64,000 bases of DNA from Salminus brasiliensis (lineage: Eukaryota; Chordata; Actinopteri; Characiformes; Bryconidae), in contig NC_132892.1 in NCBI RefSeq assembly GCF_030463535.1, positions 32,095,436 through 32,159,435 of the forward strand, given 5' to 3'. The notes below the pieces were generated by a model that worked only from the letters and a program-made list of their open reading frames with translations, was not told the DNA's origin and searched no databases. Shown one piece after another: positions 60,301 through 64,000 of this stretch. The number at the start of each line of letters is the position of its first letter. Position 1 is the first letter of the stretch. Both the position numbers and the translations under genes were made by a program.

Positions 60301-62981
60301 TTCTGTGAGGAAAAAGTCCCCCCCTCCTCCCCCCAAACATTTATTACTTCTTTAAATGTGTAGAATCAGACTCAGCTGCAGAACATCAGCTGCAGATGAT
60401 CAGAACATGGTTGGAGAGGATTATTCTGGAAGAGTCTGTCTGATCTAAACCTCAGACGTTTAGTCTGGTCTGATCTTGATTGAAGTTGAAGTGAGAGGTG
60501 AAGATCAGATCATCATGGCCAGATCCAGAGAGCTCTCTGAGGCCTTCAGAAAGAAGGGTGGATATGTTGTAGATGAGTCTGGGAAGAGGTTTAAGAAGAT
60601 CTCAGAACAGTTAGAGATCAGCCACTGTTCCACCGTCTGCTAAATCATCTACAAGTGGAACAACTGATCAACATGGCCTTATCAGACCATCCTAGTAAGT
60701 TCATCTCAAGTGCAGACCAAGAATTAGTAAAGAGGTCTCCAACAAAACTAAAACATCATCATGCTAGCAAGTATTTCTTATCACAGTTGATGTGAACGTA
60801 CAGCATGGAAGGTGTGCAAGCATAAAACACTTGCTGTCAAAAAATGATCAGGGCAGAGAACATCTAGACCAGGATGAAGAATCTTGAGTCAGCTAGGATT
60901 TTCTCCTTGTACATCTCCTAGGAAAATCCGATGTCTTCTCTGATGGTAGATGCTGTCCACATTGTTTTTAAAAATATGTCTAAAAGGACAAGGAGACGTC
61001 CTAACTTTTTTACATGACTGAATTTCCTTGATGAGATCCAAACAATTCTGAGTTAGATTTTTCTGAGACGTTTCTGTGTATTCAGGGTAGAGTACACTGT
61101 AACAGTGTGTAGTTTTTAATGCTAACGTCTCCCCTGTTTCTGTTCAGACACGACTAAAGGGAATTCAAAAGGAGCTCCGTGTGTTTTTCCATTCTTTCAC
61201 AATGGAATTAATTATACTGACTGTGTTCGTTTTAATGTCTCTACACCCTGGAGCATCACTGATGATAATTATGATAGAGATGGAAGATGGTGCAGCACGA
61301 CTGAGAACTACACCAGAGATGGGAAATGGGGAGAATGCTTGGATTATGGTAGGATTCATTAAATGAAATAATACAATTTAATAACATAAAATGTTTTGTA
61401 TTTTTCAAATCTGTTTGTGTTGATGTAAAATATTAAATTCTTTGATTCTCAGATGTTTGTTGGAAACGTGATTATATATTTGGCACATGGAACGGCTCCA
61501 CCTCTTTTATTGTCCCACCACAGTGGTACCTTTCGGAATTGAAAGAGGGGTGGTACTACTGCTTAGATATTACTGATATTCTGCAGGTCTTCTACTGCTT
61601 AAACAACACTTTTAGTGATGGCAGTGGAGGTTCTGCAAACCTGTACATGTACTCATGTTACACAGTGACAGAGAGTTCACGGAGTGTAGACTGTCATTAC
61701 GGATGGAGGGTGAACTACATCATTCCAAACACAGGTATCTGTTCAGCAATTATGTGGCTTTGTCATGAGATTTGTTTGGACGTTACAGAGAAAATATGAG
61801 TATTAATAATGTGTTTGGTGAAAAGCATGAAAATGTCCATGTAATAATAATTAGATTACATACACCCATTAATTGAGTGAACTAATATTACCATGTTCAG
61901 TAAACACTGTCAACTTCAGTAACTGATATCTAAACTGTTACATACATCAACCTGGTCTAACTCATTCAAATTTCACATTTATTCATGTTTTTACAACTAG
62001 GGTTAGGGTTTAGACTTAGGGTTGAGGGTTAGGGTTTAGAGTTAGGGTTTAGGCTTAAGGTAGATTAAGGTTAGGATTTAGGGTTAGGGTTTAGGGGTTA
62101 GGGTTTAGGCTTAGGGTTTAGGCTTAGGGTTTAGGGTTTAAGGTTTAGGCTTAGGGTTAGGGTTTAGGTTTAGGCTTAGATTTTAGGGTTAGGGTTAGGC
62201 TTAGAGTTAGGATTAGGGTTAGGGTTTAGGGTTTAGGGTTAGAGTTAGGGTTTAGGGTTTAGGGTTGGGGTTTAGGGGTTGGGTTAGGGTTAAGGTTTAG
62301 GGGTTAGGGGTTAGGGTTAGGGTTAACTAACAGACACTATAGCTAAAACAAGCCAATTCATAAATCATATTATAATCAGATACATATGAAAATTGAGTGA
62401 TTAGAACCAGATATCAAATGTTTAACACAAATGAGAAATGTTATTATTGTTCATTTAACCTTCTGATTCACTGGATTACAGCAGTACAGTTTGTGGCATT
62501 ACACATGTTTAGTTGTAAGAAGAGAATCTGCAGTTAATAAAATACCATTACCCTCATTATTATGTGTATAAGTCACATAAGTCAAAGCTGAAGCAAACTA
62601 CTGTGCCACTGTAATTCATCTTAATAGATATGTATTTTCAAATTTCAATATATTATTTAGTTATATTATTATAGTTTTGTAATACCTGTATATTGTTACT
62701 GTCATGCAAAATTCATTCTCCAAAGAACTTTACAGAAGAAGAAAAAAAAACTTCTTAACTTTAAATGGAAGTTAAAATAAATTGTAATAATTTTGGAGCA
62801 TTTATATTGGTTCATTAGTCATAACATCATGAAAACAATTTTTTTCACAGGTCATTCCTCCTGTGGTGAATCTCTCTGTCGGAAAAACTGTAAAGATTAT
62901 ACTGGGTACTGTTGGTGTCAATCTAGACTCCCAATGCCACCATATGGATGTTTAGGTGCTGATTGTACTCAATACTCATAA
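57305..62981 (+). CDS. Gene 4: aGPCR-type ectodomain, N-rich stem-FN2-D8C-EGF (partial, or secreted 265 aa)
   Basis: Exons: 57305-57323, 58012-58176, 61148-61348, 61453-61734, 62851-62955 or, read through, 62851-62981. The first exon (MKNLLI, donor GTGAGT) and the second (GAVFILVLPTVLTTANAS) make a clear signal peptide. It is followed by eight Asn-headed tetrapeptides, FN2 62-128 (CVFPFFHNG, RWCSTTENY, KWGEC), D8C-like 129-222 (ELKEGWYYC; five Cys, and no 'DPWRN' motif) and EGF 223-257 with six Cys. Exon phases match genes 1-3. The usual donor (TTAG|GTGCTG) is weak; reading through gives GADCTQYS and a stop, for a 265-aa soluble protein. No GAIN or 7TM exon follows before 64000, so either the receptor continues outside the window or this is a secreted form. 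Confidence 0.72.
58059..58154 (+). repeat. Coding 12-nt minisatellite in gene 4
   Basis: Eight consecutive 12-nt units each start with an Asn codon: NASV, NATV, NEST, NTTV, NALE, NELA, NTTV, NSTY. Six of the eight are N-glycosylation sequons. The unit is absent from genes 1-3. Confidence 0.9.
59535..59640. mobile_element. Retroelement-end-like fragment
   Basis: 'AATCCTTTATTAGTCCCATA' then 'GTGGGGAAATTCTCAGTG', a motif common at the ends of teleost retroelements. The rest of 58180-60360 is A/T-rich intron with nothing recognisable. Confidence 0.4.
60510..60700 (+). mobile_element. Tc1-like transposase N-terminal fragment
   Basis: From the ATG at 60514 it reads MARSRELSEAFRKK, then FKKISEQLEISHCSTVC, stop, IIYKWNN. 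This is the helix-turn-helix start of a Tc1-like transposase with a stop and no catalytic part. It is in the gene 4 intron. Confidence 0.65.
61999..62334. repeat. Interstitial telomere-like repeat
   Basis: About 335 bases of mixed GGGTTA, GGGTTTA and GGCTTA units, G-rich on the + strand, inside the intron between the D8C and EGF exons of gene 4. The units are too degenerate for a recent telomere insertion. Confidence 0.92.
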
Positions 62982-63226
62982 TAGAACCAAATCTTTATAA
63001 TGTATATGTCTTTACATCTACACAATCTATTTTATGCAAAGCTTTGGGCACCCCTGGTACAATTACATGTGTTTGTGAATATTTCAGTGTAAAAATCCTC
63101 GTAAGAGATTTGTCCACTTGTCAAAAAAACTTTCATTTGACCAGGGGTACTCAAACTTTTGACTGTACATACCTCTGAAGTTATGTATAGCTTGTTCAGA
63201 CACTTTACATTAGGGATCACAAAGTA
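62982..63226. other. Downstream of gene 4: hairpin-like repeat only
   Basis: 'CTTTGGGCACCCCTGGTACA' (63042) faces an inverted 'GACCAGGGGTACTCAAAC' (63139), a short inverted-repeat element. No exon resembling the hinge or GAIN exons is seen. Confidence 0.5.

Positions 63227-64000
<774 letters not shown>

Overview
The window is vertebrate nuclear DNA, almost certainly from a teleost fish. It holds multi-exon genes with GT-AG introns, tRNA-derived SINEs, Tc1-like transposase remains, many short inverted-repeat elements and long (TA)n tracts. Several of the dispersed repeats resemble ones I associate with ostariophysan fish, but that placement is low confidence. No bacterial, viral or CRISPR features are seen. 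All real genes lie on the + strand.

The content is a head-to-tail cluster of four paralogous adhesion G protein-coupled receptor (aGPCR) genes with an unusual ectodomain. Splicing the exons by eye gives the same order in each: a 19-28 nt first coding exon holding only the ATG and the start of a signal peptide, then signal peptide end, fibronectin type II (FN2) domain, D8C-like (uromodulin/GP2-type) domain, EGF-like domain, GAIN domain with GPS, seven transmembrane helices and a short tail. Gene 1 (5798-18089, 785 aa), gene 2 (22428-36834, 826 aa) and gene 3 (38797-53776, 781 aa) are complete and open across 16-18 exons. Gene 4 (57305-62981) has signal peptide, Asn-rich stem, FN2, D8C-like and EGF exons, but no GAIN or 7TM exon appears before the window ends. 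It either continues beyond 64000 or ends as a 265-aa secreted protein. The 7TM part looks most like the ADGRE (CD97/EMR) group.

Layout: 1-5.7 kb is repeat-rich and carries a decayed second copy of the gene 1 promoter and first exon. 5.8-18.1 kb is gene 1. 18.1-22.4 kb is its 3' UTR, tandem 3' duplications and repeats. 22.4-36.8 kb is gene 2. 36.8-38.8 kb holds an orphan terminal exon from a lost paralogue. 38.8-53.8 kb is gene 3. 53.8-57.3 kb is minisatellite and transposon relics. 57.3-63.0 kb is gene 4, with a telomere-like array in an intron. 63.2-64 kb is a Tc1-like element.

Most notable points: (i) the GPS is intact in gene 1 (His-Leu/Ser-Thr) but reads Pro-Gly-Thr in genes 2 and 3, so those two are predicted not to self-cleave; (ii) the paralogues are mosaics, near-identical between genes 2 and 3 over GPS-7TM and between genes 1 and 2 in one GAIN exon, while the ligand-facing exons have diverged; (iii) every extracellular module is a symmetric phase 1-1 exon, and gene 2 has a freshly duplicated stalk exon; (iv) an intron inside the TM5-TM6 region is present only in gene 1; (v) gene 4 has an eight-unit, 12-nt coding repeat that makes a tetrapeptide sequon stem.
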